Shown: piece after piece, positions 1-7,804 of the stretch | Layout: every line of letters starts with the position of its first letter | Position numbering within the stretch: the first letter of the stretch is position 1 | Assembly (NCBI GenBank): GCA_028280845.1 | Contig: JANQKZ010000038.1 | Span: forward strand, 248,001 to 312,000 | DNA: 64,000 bases | Source: Opitutales bacterium | GTDB taxonomy: Bacteria; Verrucomicrobiota; Verrucomicrobiia; Opitutales; JABSRG01 | Reading direction: 5' to 3' | Translations under genes and position numbers: made by a program | Notes under the pieces: generated by a model | Database searches by the model: none | What the model was told of the DNA's origin: nothing | Seen by the model: only the letters and a program-made list of their open reading frames with translations

Positions 1-173
1 CGATCGATATTGGGCGTTTCATACAGGTCGCTCCCTTGAACCGCCGCATCGGCATAGCCCCAGTCATCAACCAGGATTAAAATGATGTTCATCGGTGGGG
101 TTTCCCTCCCGAGTCCCAGGCCGGGCAGCAGGCTAATCCAAAGGCAGGTGAGGAAAAGAATCCGAAATGACAT
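1..173 (-). CDS. Sulfatase, N-terminal fragment (runs off the window)
   Basis: Only the first 57 codons are inside the window. The reading frame starts at an ATG at 173 with an AGGAG two bases upstream, and begins with a hydrophobic signal peptide of about 22 residues. It then enters the sulfatase N-terminal strand NIILILVDDWGYAD, whose paired aspartates bind the catalytic calcium in formylglycine sulfatases. The protein is therefore probably exported and hydrolyses sulfate esters, commonly on algal polysaccharides in this group. The catalytic Cys/Ser motif lies beyond the window, so substrate and subfamily cannot be judged. Confidence 0.85.
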   Translation of the reverse strand, partial: MSFRILFLTCLWISLLPGLGLGRETPPMNIILILVDDWGYADAAVQGSDLYETPNID

Positions 174-244
174 AGCTCCTACTCTGGAGAAAACTGCGGG
201 AAAGCGCTACCGGAAAATACGGTGACGGGGAGAATGGATCGGCA

Positions 245-1192
245 TCAGGCCGAAGCCCTCAGGGCAGGCCTACGGGCGCTTACCTGCTCGCTCCGCCATT
301 GCCGCGGTGACATGCCCTTCAGTTTACGGAAGACCCGGTTGAACTGGGACAGGGATTGAAATCCCACCGCAAAGGCCGCCTCTGTGATACTGATTTTGGG
401 ATCCATGAGCAAATCGCAGACATGCTCGATCCGCACCGCATGAATATACTCCACATAGCGAAGTCCGGTAAATCCATGAAAAGCCCGACAGAAATACCCT
501 TCACTCAAGCCACAGATCTCCGCAGCTTCCACCAGGCTGGGAGGATGTTCATATTCGCGCTGGATAAGGGAGCATATCTTCACGATAAACGTGGGTAGCG
601 GGCGCTCGGTGTCATCCCCCTTCAATTCCAGACTGCGAATCAAAGATTCCGCGGCTAGTTTCAGCCACCGTTGAAGCGCGATGTCTTTGGCCTCCGTCAT
701 CGATACGGTATGGTGCTCAAATTCATAGAGGGCCTCGTCGACATCATCGACATGAAGCCGGTCCAACAGGTGACGAAGACGATTCCGCGAAAAGGCGTCG
801 ATCTCTCCCACCCGGTACCCTCCGGCCATTAAATAGCCCAGGGTCTCCCCGGCAAACCGCAGCGGGACACAAAATCCTGCCAGGCCCGCATCACAGGGAT
901 TGGCCGAAAAGTCATCCGCCTGGGCATCCTTAACCAATCCCTCCAGGTAACGCTGACAGTGGGTACCCCCTTGCGCATTGCTCCGCACCCGCTGACACAG
1001 GGCTGAATCACTGCAGGGAATCGACATTTCACTCGATTTGCAGCTCGGCCCGACCAATCGGAGCGGGATCCCCGCTATCGCTTCCAAGTCACTTTTTAAC
1101 TCGGTAAGCACCGGGGAAGTCTGCAGTTTGTGAAGGAGGGTTTGTCGGATTGTGTCAGCCAATAAATGAAGAATTGAGGTCAATTTATGCAC
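245..1192 (-). CDS. AraC-family regulator with PocR ligand-binding domain
   Basis: The N-terminal 170 residues match the PocR sensory domain pattern (Cys-rich CSDSALCQRV, then CDAGLAGFCVPL and GETLGYLMAGGYR). The C-terminal 100 residues carry a two-helix AraC DNA-binding domain ending in GFQSLSQFNRVFRKLKGMSPRQWR. The open frame extends far upstream, but that part overlaps the divergent gene starting at 1250. A start at GTG 1192 (315 residues) keeps the whole PocR domain; TTG 1198 is possible, and the first ATG (about 1026) would cut into the domain. No strong ribosome binding site is visible. The 57-bp gap to the divergent gene makes that gene, or the regulator itself, a likely target. The ligand is unknown. 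Confidence 0.85.
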   Translation of the reverse strand: MHKLTSILHLLADTIRQTLLHKLQTSPVLTELKSDLEAIAGIPLRLVGPSCKSSEMSIPCSDSALCQRVRSNAQGGTHCQRYLEGLVKDAQADDFSANPCDAGLAGFCVPLRFAGETLGYLMAGGYRVGEIDAFSRNRLRHLLDRLHVDDVDEALYEFEHHTVSMTEAKDIALQRWLKLAAESLIRSLELKGDDTERPLPTFIVKICSLIQREYEHPPSLVEAAEICGLSEGYFCRAFHGFTGLRYVEYIHAVRIEHVCDLLMDPKISITEAAFAVGFQSLSQFNRVFRKLKGMSPRQWRSEQVSARRPALRASA

Positions 1193-1249
1193 AGTCAATG
1201 AAAATAGGCGCAGTCTGAAGCCGCCATTTCCTGTAAGTTGCTCTCCGCC

Positions 1250-3172
1250 ATGGATACTCAATCGACTCCAAAAACACTCAATCTCCCCTTCAAACCCGAG
1301 GGTCTCGCCAAAGAGATCCTTGAAGCTGCCCCATCTGTGCAAGTAGCTGGAACGGTCGAAGAGCTGACTGCGCTCGCCGTCGCCAACGCTGGCCCTGATG
1401 GATGGCATGAGGTCGCCTACGACGTTCCCGGAAAAGGAAAGATCGTCGAAGCAAAGGCCTGCCGCGTTAAAAACGGAATCGCCGCCAATTATATGGAGCC
1501 TTACATGCGCCGGCGCGACCCGGACTGTATGGTGATCGGCGACAATCGGGCCACGGATAAACCCACCTTCGAAGGCCGTTTCGGAGAATCTTTCGACAGC
1601 CTGCGCCAGGAAACCATCGAATGGCTCAAGCAACAGGATTTGGCCGTATTCGGTTTTGTGGCCGGTATGCCGGACAAAGGCACCTACGCCCTGGCGATCT
1701 GCCCGGCCAACGCAGGCTTCTTCGCCATGGGATTGGCCATGCTGCAAGCCATCCTTCCCATCGAAGAACTCGGGGATGACTTTAAGCCGACGGCGATCAT
1801 TTACGTCGCGCCCCCCTTCCGGCACAGCTATTTTGAAGGGAAGCAGGTGGTCGTGCACAACCGCCTGGACGGCATGCACGAGCTGTTCAGCTACAACCTC
1901 TATCCGGGACCCAGTGCCAAGAAAGGAATCTACGGCGTCCTCCTCACGATTGGTGAAGCCCAGGAGTGGGTGACCATGCACTGCTCCACCGTGGAGGTCG
2001 TTACGCCCTACGAGAGAAGTATTGTGATTTCCCACGAGGGGGCCTCCGGCGGCGGCAAGAGCGAAATGCTCGAACAGGCTCACCGCCAGGGAGATGGTTC
2101 CCTCCTGCTCGGACGCAATGTGATCACCGGTGATATCCGCACCCTCACGCTCCCGAGTACCTGTTCACTGAATCCCGTCACCGATGACATGGCCCTCTGC
2201 CATCCCTCCCGGCTCTTGAAAGAAGGGGGAAAACTCTCCCTGAGGGATGCCGAGGATGCCTGGTTTGTCCGGGTCAACCATATCGAAAAGTACGGCACCG
2301 ATCCCCACCTGGAAGCCAAAACCATATCCCCGGAGAAACCGCTCCTCTTCCTGAATATTGATGCCCACCCCGGCAGCACGGTGCTCATCTGGGAGCACAT
2401 TGAAGACAGTCCGGGCAAACCCTGCCCCAACCCCCGCGTCATCGTCCCAAGGGACATCGTAGACAATGTGGTGAAGGGCCGGGTGGAAGTGGACCTCCGC
2501 AGTTTTGGGGTGCGTTGCCCCCCCTGCACCCGGGAAAACCCGACTTACGGCATCCTGGGGCTGTTCCACATCTTGCCCCCCGCCCTGGCCTGGCTGTGGC
2601 GATTGGTCGCCCCCCGAGGCCACGCCAATCCCAGCATTGTGCAATCCGAAGGCATGTCCTCCGAGGGCGTAGGGTCCTACTGGCCTTTTGCCACCGGCCG
2701 TATGGTCGACCAGGCCAACCTGCTCCTGCGGCAGATCGAGAATACGCCGGCGGTCCGCTATGTCCTGATCCCCAATCAGCATATCGGGGCATGGGAAACC
2801 AGCTTCATGCCGCAATGGGTCGCCCGGGAATACCTGGCCCGCAAAGGGGGCGCGGAGTTTTCCGAAGACCGGGTCAAGGCCGCCCGATGCCCCCTGCTCG
2901 GCTGGCACCCCAACAACATCCTCGTGGAGGGCCGCCAGATCGGAGCCTGGTTCTTCGAAGTCGACAAGCAGCCCGAGGTCGGTGAGGCCGCCTACGACGA
3001 AGGCGCCCAGATCCTCTCGGATTTCTTCCACCAGGAGATTCGCCAATTCCTCGTCGATGACCTCGATCCCCTGGGCCGCGAAATCATTGAGTGCTGCCTG
3101 AACAACGGCACCCTCAATGATTATGTGTCCCTCATCAAACACCCCGTCTTGAAGCCGGCCCCCTTGAAATAA
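1250..3172 (+). CDS. DUF4914 / PEPCK-like P-loop protein
   Basis: A 640-residue soluble protein starting at ATG 1250; a TTG four codons upstream is less likely. It has a P-loop GASGGGKS near residues 264-271, followed by SEMLEQ. Further conserved-looking stretches are LFLNIDAHPGSTVLIWEHIED and GSYWPFATG, and length and layout fit DUF4914, a family related in fold to phosphoenolpyruvate carboxykinases. The P-loop differs from both classical PEPCK types (GxSGTGKT in ATP enzymes, FPSACGKTN in GTP enzymes). A true PEPCK reaction should therefore not be assumed; nucleotide-dependent decarboxylation or phosphotransfer is an inference. It is divergent from the PocR/AraC regulator, which may control it. 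Confidence 0.72.
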   Translation: MDTQSTPKTLNLPFKPEGLAKEILEAAPSVQVAGTVEELTALAVANAGPDGWHEVAYDVPGKGKIVEAKACRVKNGIAANYMEPYMRRRDPDCMVIGDNRATDKPTFEGRFGESFDSLRQETIEWLKQQDLAVFGFVAGMPDKGTYALAICPANAGFFAMGLAMLQAILPIEELGDDFKPTAIIYVAPPFRHSYFEGKQVVVHNRLDGMHELFSYNLYPGPSAKKGIYGVLLTIGEAQEWVTMHCSTVEVVTPYERSIVISHEGASGGGKSEMLEQAHRQGDGSLLLGRNVITGDIRTLTLPSTCSLNPVTDDMALCHPSRLLKEGGKLSLRDAEDAWFVRVNHIEKYGTDPHLEAKTISPEKPLLFLNIDAHPGSTVLIWEHIEDSPGKPCPNPRVIVPRDIVDNVVKGRVEVDLRSFGVRCPPCTRENPTYGILGLFHILPPALAWLWRLVAPRGHANPSIVQSEGMSSEGVGSYWPFATGRMVDQANLLLRQIENTPAVRYVLIPNQHIGAWETSFMPQWVAREYLARKGGAEFSEDRVKAARCPLLGWHPNNILVEGRQIGAWFFEVDKQPEVGEAAYDEGAQILSDFFHQEIRQFLVDDLDPLGREIIECCLNNGTLNDYVSLIKHPVLKPAPLK

Positions 3173-3417
3173 AGTAGGGAGCGGCCACAAGATTTCCCTG
3201 GCAAGCCGGGGGACGTGCTTCGGCGCGTGCCCCGCCTTGTCCATGGCCGGTCCGCCTCCGAAGCCTGCCCACCCCACCCCGATAGCGCTTGAAAATCCTC
3301 CAGTTTTCCCTGAGGATCACCGATTACCACCAGGCGTGGGTGTTCTTTGAGATGACATCATCTCATTCTTGAAGCCAGAATTCGGACTTTGGATTTCTCA
3401 ATTCTGACTTCTTTTTT

Positions 3418-3770
3418 GGGGGTGTAACTGGCATTCGACCTCATAGCGTAGGTTCAGGTTGCAAGTCGGAGTTGATCGCTGGGCTCCGTATCAAGGCGAT
3501 CAATAAATATTAAATGGCGAAGATTACGCCATGGCTGCCTAATAGTTGCAGCCCGTGTCACCCTTGACGCCTTCTAGGGGAGTGACACGTCGTGAGAAGG
3601 TATAGCGGAAGTTCTTGTCCCGGGAACTCCCGCCGTACTTTTCCGGGAATAGCTGATCGGTAGCGTGTCGATGCGCGACCCTGAGGCGAAATGCAAAGTA
3701 TCGACTAAGCTTGTAGATACCCGTTCAGAAAGTATGAGGGACCCGGGTTCGAGTCCCGGCACCTCCACCA
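3418..3770 (+). ncRNA. ssrA: tmRNA (transfer-messenger RNA), complete
   Basis: The 5' end GGGGGTG (3418-3424) pairs with CACCTCC at 3760-3766, just before an encoded ACCA, forming a seven-pair tRNA-like acceptor stem with one G-U. The universal TTCGAC follows the 5' strand, and a T-arm CCGGG-TTCGAGT-CCCGG precedes the 3' strand. A tag frame ending GEDYAMAA then TAA TAG lies at about 3514-3545. An in-frame TAA upstream limits the tag to at most eleven residues (ILNGEDYAMAA); the resume codon is not certain. tmRNA with SmpB rescues stalled ribosomes. Its 3' end is a common integration target, and here it abuts an integrated element. Confidence 0.9.
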
Positions 3771-3912
3771 TTTTTCCCCAGGCTCCGCTTGGCTGGAAAA
3801 ATGAGTGCCACGCCATAGCTCCAGAGGAGCGACGGCGGGCCCCTCCGTTTCGGCGTAGCTTGCTCCAACGCAAGCGAAGACGGACACACCCGTCCAAAGG
3901 ACTTTTCTCACC
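3761..3912 (+). repeat. attL-like direct repeat (tmRNA 3' end and downstream)
   Basis: Begins with ACCTCCACCATTTTTCCCC, the tmRNA end and following T-run. It continues with a palindrome-like segment (CTCCGCTTGGCTGGAAAAAT) and the motif GCGTAGCTTGCT...AAGCGAAGACGG, ending at CTCACC. Nearly the whole stretch recurs at 7805-7952 with scattered substitutions and small indels. Confidence 0.75.
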
Positions 3913-4003
3913 GGATTAATAACAAAATTAAGCATATGTGTCGAAAAATTGAGGTGGTTTGCATATGTGCCTAACTGCCAAGTGTCTTCTTAGGAAATAC
4001 AGG

Positions 4004-5044
4004 TCACTTGCGGTTCTTCTTAAAGTAGTCGTAAGCCTCATTGATTTTCTGCATTTCGACCTGTGCGAGCTCGCGCAAACCTTCGCTCACACTGGCCACC
4101 TTGTCGGGATGATAGTCAGTGGCCAGACGGCGATAGGCGCGGCGGATATCCTCGATTGGCGCATCGGGCGCAACACCGAGTACGCGCGCATAGTGCTCTG
4201 AATCCCGCTTTTTATGGGTTTCTCGATGCGTTTTGTATTCCTCGTAATCCGGGCTTGAAATGTGAAAGATCGACGCTGCTTCACCGATAAGCAATTCCGC
4301 TTCGGCGCTCATCTCGCCATTGATCACACTGAGGATAAAAAACGCCTTCAATGTGTCTACGAGTTGCTCCGGGTTGCTTCGTGTAGCCTCATAAAAGCGG
4401 CGGGCAGTGACAGCAAAATCAATCTCCTGCGTCAGCATGTAATGAAAAATCTTGAGCGCTTCTATGCGGAACTCATCAGGCATTCCAACCGCATGCTCAA
4501 AAAACCCGTCTACCGCATTGGTCTCCTCGTCCGATACATTCCCGTCGCTCTTAGCTATCGCCGCCAGCAATGCAATAAGGTCGACAAAATCGTCTGTCAG
4601 CTTCTGGGTCAAATGTTCATAGCGGCGGATATCCCGCCCAGAACCTGTTGAATGAGAGGCCGCATGCGCCGTTTCTGGCGGGCTGTTTTGATGCGATGGT
4701 GCACCAAATTTATTGACCTTATCCTCACCGGGATAGCAGCCGACTACGATAAAATACCCTAGCCAGCCTACCCACGGAATCATCATTGGAAGCAGCCACC
4801 AGCCAGACTTACCGAGATCATGCAAGCGCCGCACAGAAATGGAAAAAAATCCCGTTACGATGCCAATGGAAAACAGGAATAATATTACGCTCATCAGTGG
4901 CTCTAGGGCCGGGAAGCCTTCTGCAAGAGCCGCGCATATCATCAGGCAGATGAAATAACTACCGAACAAACCGCCTAGCCCCTGCCAATAGGTTTTGCGG
5001 TTTATCCGTCCGGTAAATGTGAACCCGTCATTACTGCCGCTCAT
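4004..5044 (-). CDS. DUF805-TerB/DjlA-DnaJ fusion membrane protein
   Basis: A 346-residue protein with three modules. Residues about 10-110 are a DUF805 membrane domain (GRINRKTYWQG, RRLHDLGKSGWW, several hydrophobic helices). Residues about 145-255 are an acidic helical TerB/DjlA-like domain (LLAAIAKSDGNVSDEE...FILSVINGEMS). Residues about 283-346 are a C-terminal J domain with the catalytic HPD at 312-314. The TerB plus terminal J layout resembles DjlA, a membrane-anchored co-chaperone that stimulates DnaK, but the DUF805 anchor is different. It is the most downstream gene of the island's leftward set. A role as membrane-linked co-chaperone is inferred; its target is unknown. Confidence 0.8.
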   Translation of the reverse strand: MSGSNDGFTFTGRINRKTYWQGLGGLFGSYFICLMICAALAEGFPALEPLMSVILFLFSIGIVTGFFSISVRRLHDLGKSGWWLLPMMIPWVGWLGYFIVVGCYPGEDKVNKFGAPSHQNSPPETAHAASHSTGSGRDIRRYEHLTQKLTDDFVDLIALLAAIAKSDGNVSDEETNAVDGFFEHAVGMPDEFRIEALKIFHYMLTQEIDFAVTARRFYEATRSNPEQLVDTLKAFFILSVINGEMSAEAELLIGEAASIFHISSPDYEEYKTHRETHKKRDSEHYARVLGVAPDAPIEDIRRAYRRLATDYHPDKVASVSEGLRELAQVEMQKINEAYDYFKKNRK

Positions 5045-5154
5045 TGGCGATTAAAGAAGATAGAGTTTTATATTGAAGGCCTTGTTAAACATTGCCACTT
5101 GCCACCTGCACCCCTCCCCTTCCCCCCACTTCCCCTGTTATGTCATGTCGCTAT

Positions 5155-6003
5155 TCAACCTTCATCGAGGTTGCTGACCATCCACTCCCCATCCTCAATA
5201 ACGACACTTGCTTTTATGCGCTTACCTCCGTATTCCAATGTCACCGCGCCGGATCGACCATCAATGTCTTTAGAGATGAATTGATAGTGTTTGTAAAACT
5301 CCGGGTCGCGTTTGTGACCGGTGATGATGTTCAGCTCAGCGGCAGAACTCATCCATTTATCGCTGTATTTCCGCGCATCCGCTTCGTTCCCGGTGGCGAT
5401 TGCCGTGAAGAAACGATACACGGCCTGTTCGGGTGTATGACTACGGGTGAACTCCTTTTTTGGCTTGGGCGGTGCCGGAGCTTTAGATGATGTGGTTCTA
5501 GACGGAAATGGTGTGACCTGATCACTGCGCAGGGATTGGATTTCGATCGTTTGGTGCAAAATACCGCCGCCACTGCCGACGAGCGCCATTTCAAATGATG
5601 TGGGAATGGTCACCTGAGACCCCTGCGCACGCTCGCGAATATCAAAAGCATCGCCTGGCTGCACCGCGATGGTCGGCATACGTCGCTCCAACCTGTCCGT
5701 ACTGCTCACGTCATAGCGCACATAGCCGCCTCGTTTATTAAAGGCAAAGGCCGCTCTTTCCCATTGGTCTATAATGGCGATGCGTTGCCGCTGGCCCGGC
5801 TTGACTTCATACCATCCACGGCTTCGGACTTTGCTCCAGCCATCGCTTGAGTGAAAGAAGCCAAGCCATCTGGTATCCCCAAAAGCCACATGGACTGTTT
5901 CATCGCCAGTATTACGGATGTAAATATACATCTCGCCACCACTCGCATGAGCCGATGCTGCGAACAGGATTAAAACGAAAAGCGTCGAGAATAGATGTTT
6001 CAC
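5155..6003 (-). CDS. Secreted protein of unknown function (island cargo)
   Basis: 282 residues from a GTG start, beginning with a clear signal peptide (MKHLFSTLFVLILFAASAHA). The middle part (MYIYIRNTGDETVHVAFGDTRW) looks like a small beta-rich domain. A proline/lysine linker near residues 170-185 precedes a C-terminal 95-residue region (HTPEQAVYRFFTAIATGNEADARKYSDKW...GEWMVSN) that resembles NTF2-like/DUF4878 lipid-anchored or periplasmic domains. I do not recognise the full protein. It lies 27 bp after the small membrane protein at 6031-6165 and about 110 bp before the DnaJ-like gene, all leftward. Confidence 0.65.
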   Translation of the reverse strand: MKHLFSTLFVLILFAASAHASGGEMYIYIRNTGDETVHVAFGDTRWLGFFHSSDGWSKVRSRGWYEVKPGQRQRIAIIDQWERAAFAFNKRGGYVRYDVSSTDRLERRMPTIAVQPGDAFDIRERAQGSQVTIPTSFEMALVGSGGGILHQTIEIQSLRSDQVTPFPSRTTSSKAPAPPKPKKEFTRSHTPEQAVYRFFTAIATGNEADARKYSDKWMSSAAELNIITGHKRDPEFYKHYQFISKDIDGRSGAVTLEYGGKRIKASVVIEDGEWMVSNLDEG

Positions 6004-6030
6004 TTTGTTTTGTGTCTTGTGGGTGAAAGT

Positions 6031-6165
6031 TCAATTGCCCGAACAGGAGCCAATGATTACAAATATGAAGAAACCGATCACGAGCCACGTAATGATCACG
6101 CTGCAGCCGATGGACTTCTCTTTTTCGTAAACGTCGATTTGACCTTTTTTCCTATATTTAGCCAT
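6031..6165 (-). CDS. 44-residue single-span membrane protein
   Basis: Translates to 44 residues: a basic N-terminus (MAKYRKKGQIDVYEKEKSIG) followed by one long hydrophobic helix (SVIITWLVIGFFIFVIIG) and a short SCSGN tail. It sits between two leftward island genes with close spacing and starts with ATG; the Shine-Dalgarno is weak. The topology is clean for a tiny inner-membrane protein, but function is unknown and it could be a chance frame. Confidence 0.45.
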   Translation of the reverse strand: MAKYRKKGQIDVYEKEKSIGCSVIITWLVIGFFIFVIIGSCSGN

Positions 6166-6194
6166 AAGATGAAGCTGTATTGAATGATGCAGGG

Positions 6195-6446
6195 TTAGCC
6201 GTTACCGCCAGAGAACACGCCGATCAGCAAAAAGGCACCGACCAGCAGGATGGTGAGACCCATCCCACGGCTATACATGGCAAAGGCAGTGCTGAGAAAA
6301 AAGCCGAGTATGGCGGCAAGAACCGGATCAAGGCCGAGATTGCGACCAAATAATAATCCAATCGCCGCGCCCATGAAGGCCGCAACCGCCGCAATGGTAT
6401 TGCGGCTGTCGAAGTCCGACTCGATGGTATGACGGTTGGTTGGCAT
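6195..6446 (-). CDS. Small two-span membrane protein
   Basis: 83 residues with a polar N-terminus and two or three hydrophobic segments (TIAAVAAFMGAAIGLLFG; PVLAAILGFFLSTAFAMY; LTILLVGAFLLIGVF). No known domain is recognised. It is 29 bp upstream of the 44-residue membrane protein, so these two, the secreted protein and the DUF805-TerB-DnaJ protein may form one membrane-associated unit. The left 31-bp inverted repeat of the recombinase unit begins 49 bp upstream of its start. Confidence 0.5.
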   Translation of the reverse strand: MPTNRHTIESDFDSRNTIAAVAAFMGAAIGLLFGRNLGLDPVLAAILGFFLSTAFAMYSRGMGLTILLVGAFLLIGVFSGGNG

Positions 6447-6495
6447 AGAGGTGAGGTGTGTTGCAACCGATTGACGGGCAATTGGTTACAATGAT

Positions 6496-6526
6496 ATGCA
6501 ACAGTTTGGACAAATTGTTGCGTTTT
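6496..6526 (+). repeat. Left 31-bp inverted repeat
   Basis: Starts ATGCAACAGTTTGGACAAAT and is identical to the reverse complement of 7186-7216. In the rightward direction it reads MQQFGQIVAF and then a stop, the same first ten codons as the recombinase gene on the other side. Confidence 0.9.
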
Positions 6527-6532
6527 AAGGTC

Positions 6533-7216
6533 TCATTTTAGGCTCTTTTGGTCAAGAGGATTAGGGTATTTTACCCAGTTAGGCTCAACTGCGAGTTTCA
6601 TGGTCGCTTCTCTGAGCACATCTAGGTCAAGCGTATATATCGTCGTGTTCTTCACATTGGCGTGGCCGAGGATTTTTTGCACAGTAACCAGATTTTCTTC
6701 CTGGTCATGCAGCGCGTGGCGGCCCACCGCATGCCGCATTCCACGGGGGCAGGCCCGTCGGCCCGTCAACTGAACGTATTCCATTACCCCTTTGACCCAA
6801 CGCCAGCCGGTCTGACGACAAACCGGCCAGAGCAGGCGCTCCGGCGGCCCTTGCAGATCAAAGCAGCGTTCAAAGAGCTCAATCCATGATGGCAACAGCG
6901 TGTAATAGCGATATCGCGGCGGCTCGCCGGGTGGTTGGCGCGTCTTTAAAGATGCTATGCGCAGGGTTTCATAAGAGATCAGCACATCGCCGAGTGTGAT
7001 ACCAAGGGCTTCTGAGATGCGCGGACCGTAATTGAGTAATGTCAGGCAAAAAAGCTGACGGTGCAGTCCTTTCACGCCGAATGGTATCGCCTCGGCGTAA
7101 CGTAAGCGTTCGTCCTGAGACAGGTATTTTGGGTCTCCAAATGGGTGTTCTGGGTCATAGATCGGTTTCATGGTCATTGTCTTAGAAAACGCAACAATTT
7201 GTCCAAACTGTTGCAT
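6533..7216 (-). CDS. Short tyrosine recombinase/integrase
   Basis: A 227-residue protein with a tyrosine-recombinase catalytic domain: R66 in GPRISEAL, K91 in SLKTRQ, R161 in RGMRHAVGRHAL, H185 in ILGHANVKNTTIYT and the nucleophile Y194. The box II position three residues before R161 is Arg, not the usual His. The N-terminal arm-binding domain of phage integrases is missing, and the core-binding part is very short. The ATG at 7216 lies inside the right inverted repeat; a later ATG (MTMKPIYDPEHPFG, residue 14) would place the start outside most of the repeat. It may act on its own flanking repeats, or on the ssrA att sites, or both. Confidence 0.85.
   Translation of the reverse strand: MQQFGQIVAFSKTMTMKPIYDPEHPFGDPKYLSQDERLRYAEAIPFGVKGLHRQLFCLTLLNYGPRISEALGITLGDVLISYETLRIASLKTRQPPGEPPRYRYYTLLPSWIELFERCFDLQGPPERLLWPVCRQTGWRWVKGVMEYVQLTGRRACPRGMRHAVGRHALHDQEENLVTVQKILGHANVKNTTIYTLDLDVLREATMKLAVEPNWVKYPNPLDQKSLK
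7186..7216 (-). repeat. Right 31-bp inverted repeat
   Basis: Perfect inverted copy of 6496-6526. It contains the recombinase ATG and its first ten codons, so the site and the gene start are fused. Confidence 0.9.
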
Positions 7217-7342
7217 TCGGCAAAAGTCAGAGGGGGCATGTGGGCGTAAGTAAGTGAGAGGGGAGTTCGCAGCAATTACTTAGGGAATGCCAAGCGAACG
7301 TATAGCAATTTGGCCAGCGTTCATGTGAGTGAAACCGTTTTG

Positions 7343-7611
7343 ATGAGAGGGGACTATCTTATGCTAATATATCGAAATTTCACATCTCTAAAGAAACTTA
7401 ATCGTAATATCGGGCTCAAATTGATGCATCTTCGCGTGAAGTCATCGACTATGAAAATGATCGCTCAATTATAACCGCTCCTGAGTTTGTGCGCTTTTGC
7501 CTTTGCTTGGAAGAGCCGGTTGAATCTTTCGTTTTGCCACCTGAAGGTAAGCGCCCGGTGTATACCCACGGGTTGGCCCTCGATAGTGAGGATTGCTGGA
7601 TTATGCTATAG
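7343..7611 (+). pseudogene. Possible frameshifted small gene
   Basis: An ATG at 7343 reads MRGDYLMLIYRNFTSLKKLN and continues to about 7411. Coding-like sequence then continues one frame over, QIDASSREVIDYEND through YTHGLALDSEDCWIML, to a TAG at 7609-7611. Joining the two frames near 7411-7425 would give about 88 residues. No homologue is recognised. It could be a decayed cargo gene of the island or a chance pair of frames. Confidence 0.3.
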
Positions 7612-7687
7612 ACCGGATGAAGTGGTCAATAGTGGCAAGAGATGACCTCAATGTTGAGGATCTATGTGGAGAGGTAAGCAAAAGGAG

Positions 7688-7798
7688 TCATCCTGCGTAT
7701 TTTAAGGTTTCTCACTGTTTCCCTAATCGTTTTCCCGCAGCGGATTCGTCGTCCCCTGGATCACGGATTTTTCCTCAATATTAAAATACGCAGAATGA
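7688..7798. repeat. 18-bp inverted repeats near the right att copy
   Basis: TCATCCTGCGTATTTTAA (7688-7705) and TTAAAATACGCAGAATGA (7781-7798) are inverted copies with one mismatch, separated by 75 bp. The right arm ends six bases before the right att-like repeat, so they may be arm-type recombinase or accessory-protein sites. I see no gene between them. Confidence 0.5.
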
Positions 7799-7804
7799 TC
7801 CCTT

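Larger units (their letters stand above)
6496..7216. mobile_element. Tyrosine recombinase unit bounded by perfect 31-bp inverted repeats
   Basis: A 721-bp segment ends in perfect 31-bp inverted repeats (6496-6526 and 7186-7216). It encodes a single short tyrosine recombinase whose ATG lies in the right repeat. Each repeat is itself near-palindromic (GCAACA-N-TTTG-NN-CAAA-N-TGTTGC), the shape expected of a tyrosine-recombinase crossover site. This fits either an invertible segment or a minimal IS-like unit. No target-site duplication is visible at the ends. Confidence 0.6.

Noticed and set aside
1193-2083. Upstream extension of the AraC regulator frame
   Set aside because: It overlaps the divergent DUF4914 gene; the PocR domain begins near 1190.
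2165-3277. 370-codon antisense frame over the DUF4914 gene
   Set aside because: Shadow of a well-supported gene.
7593-7784. 63-codon frame between the recombinase and the right att copy
   Set aside because: It lies across the inverted repeats, has no domain, and is explained by repeat sequence.
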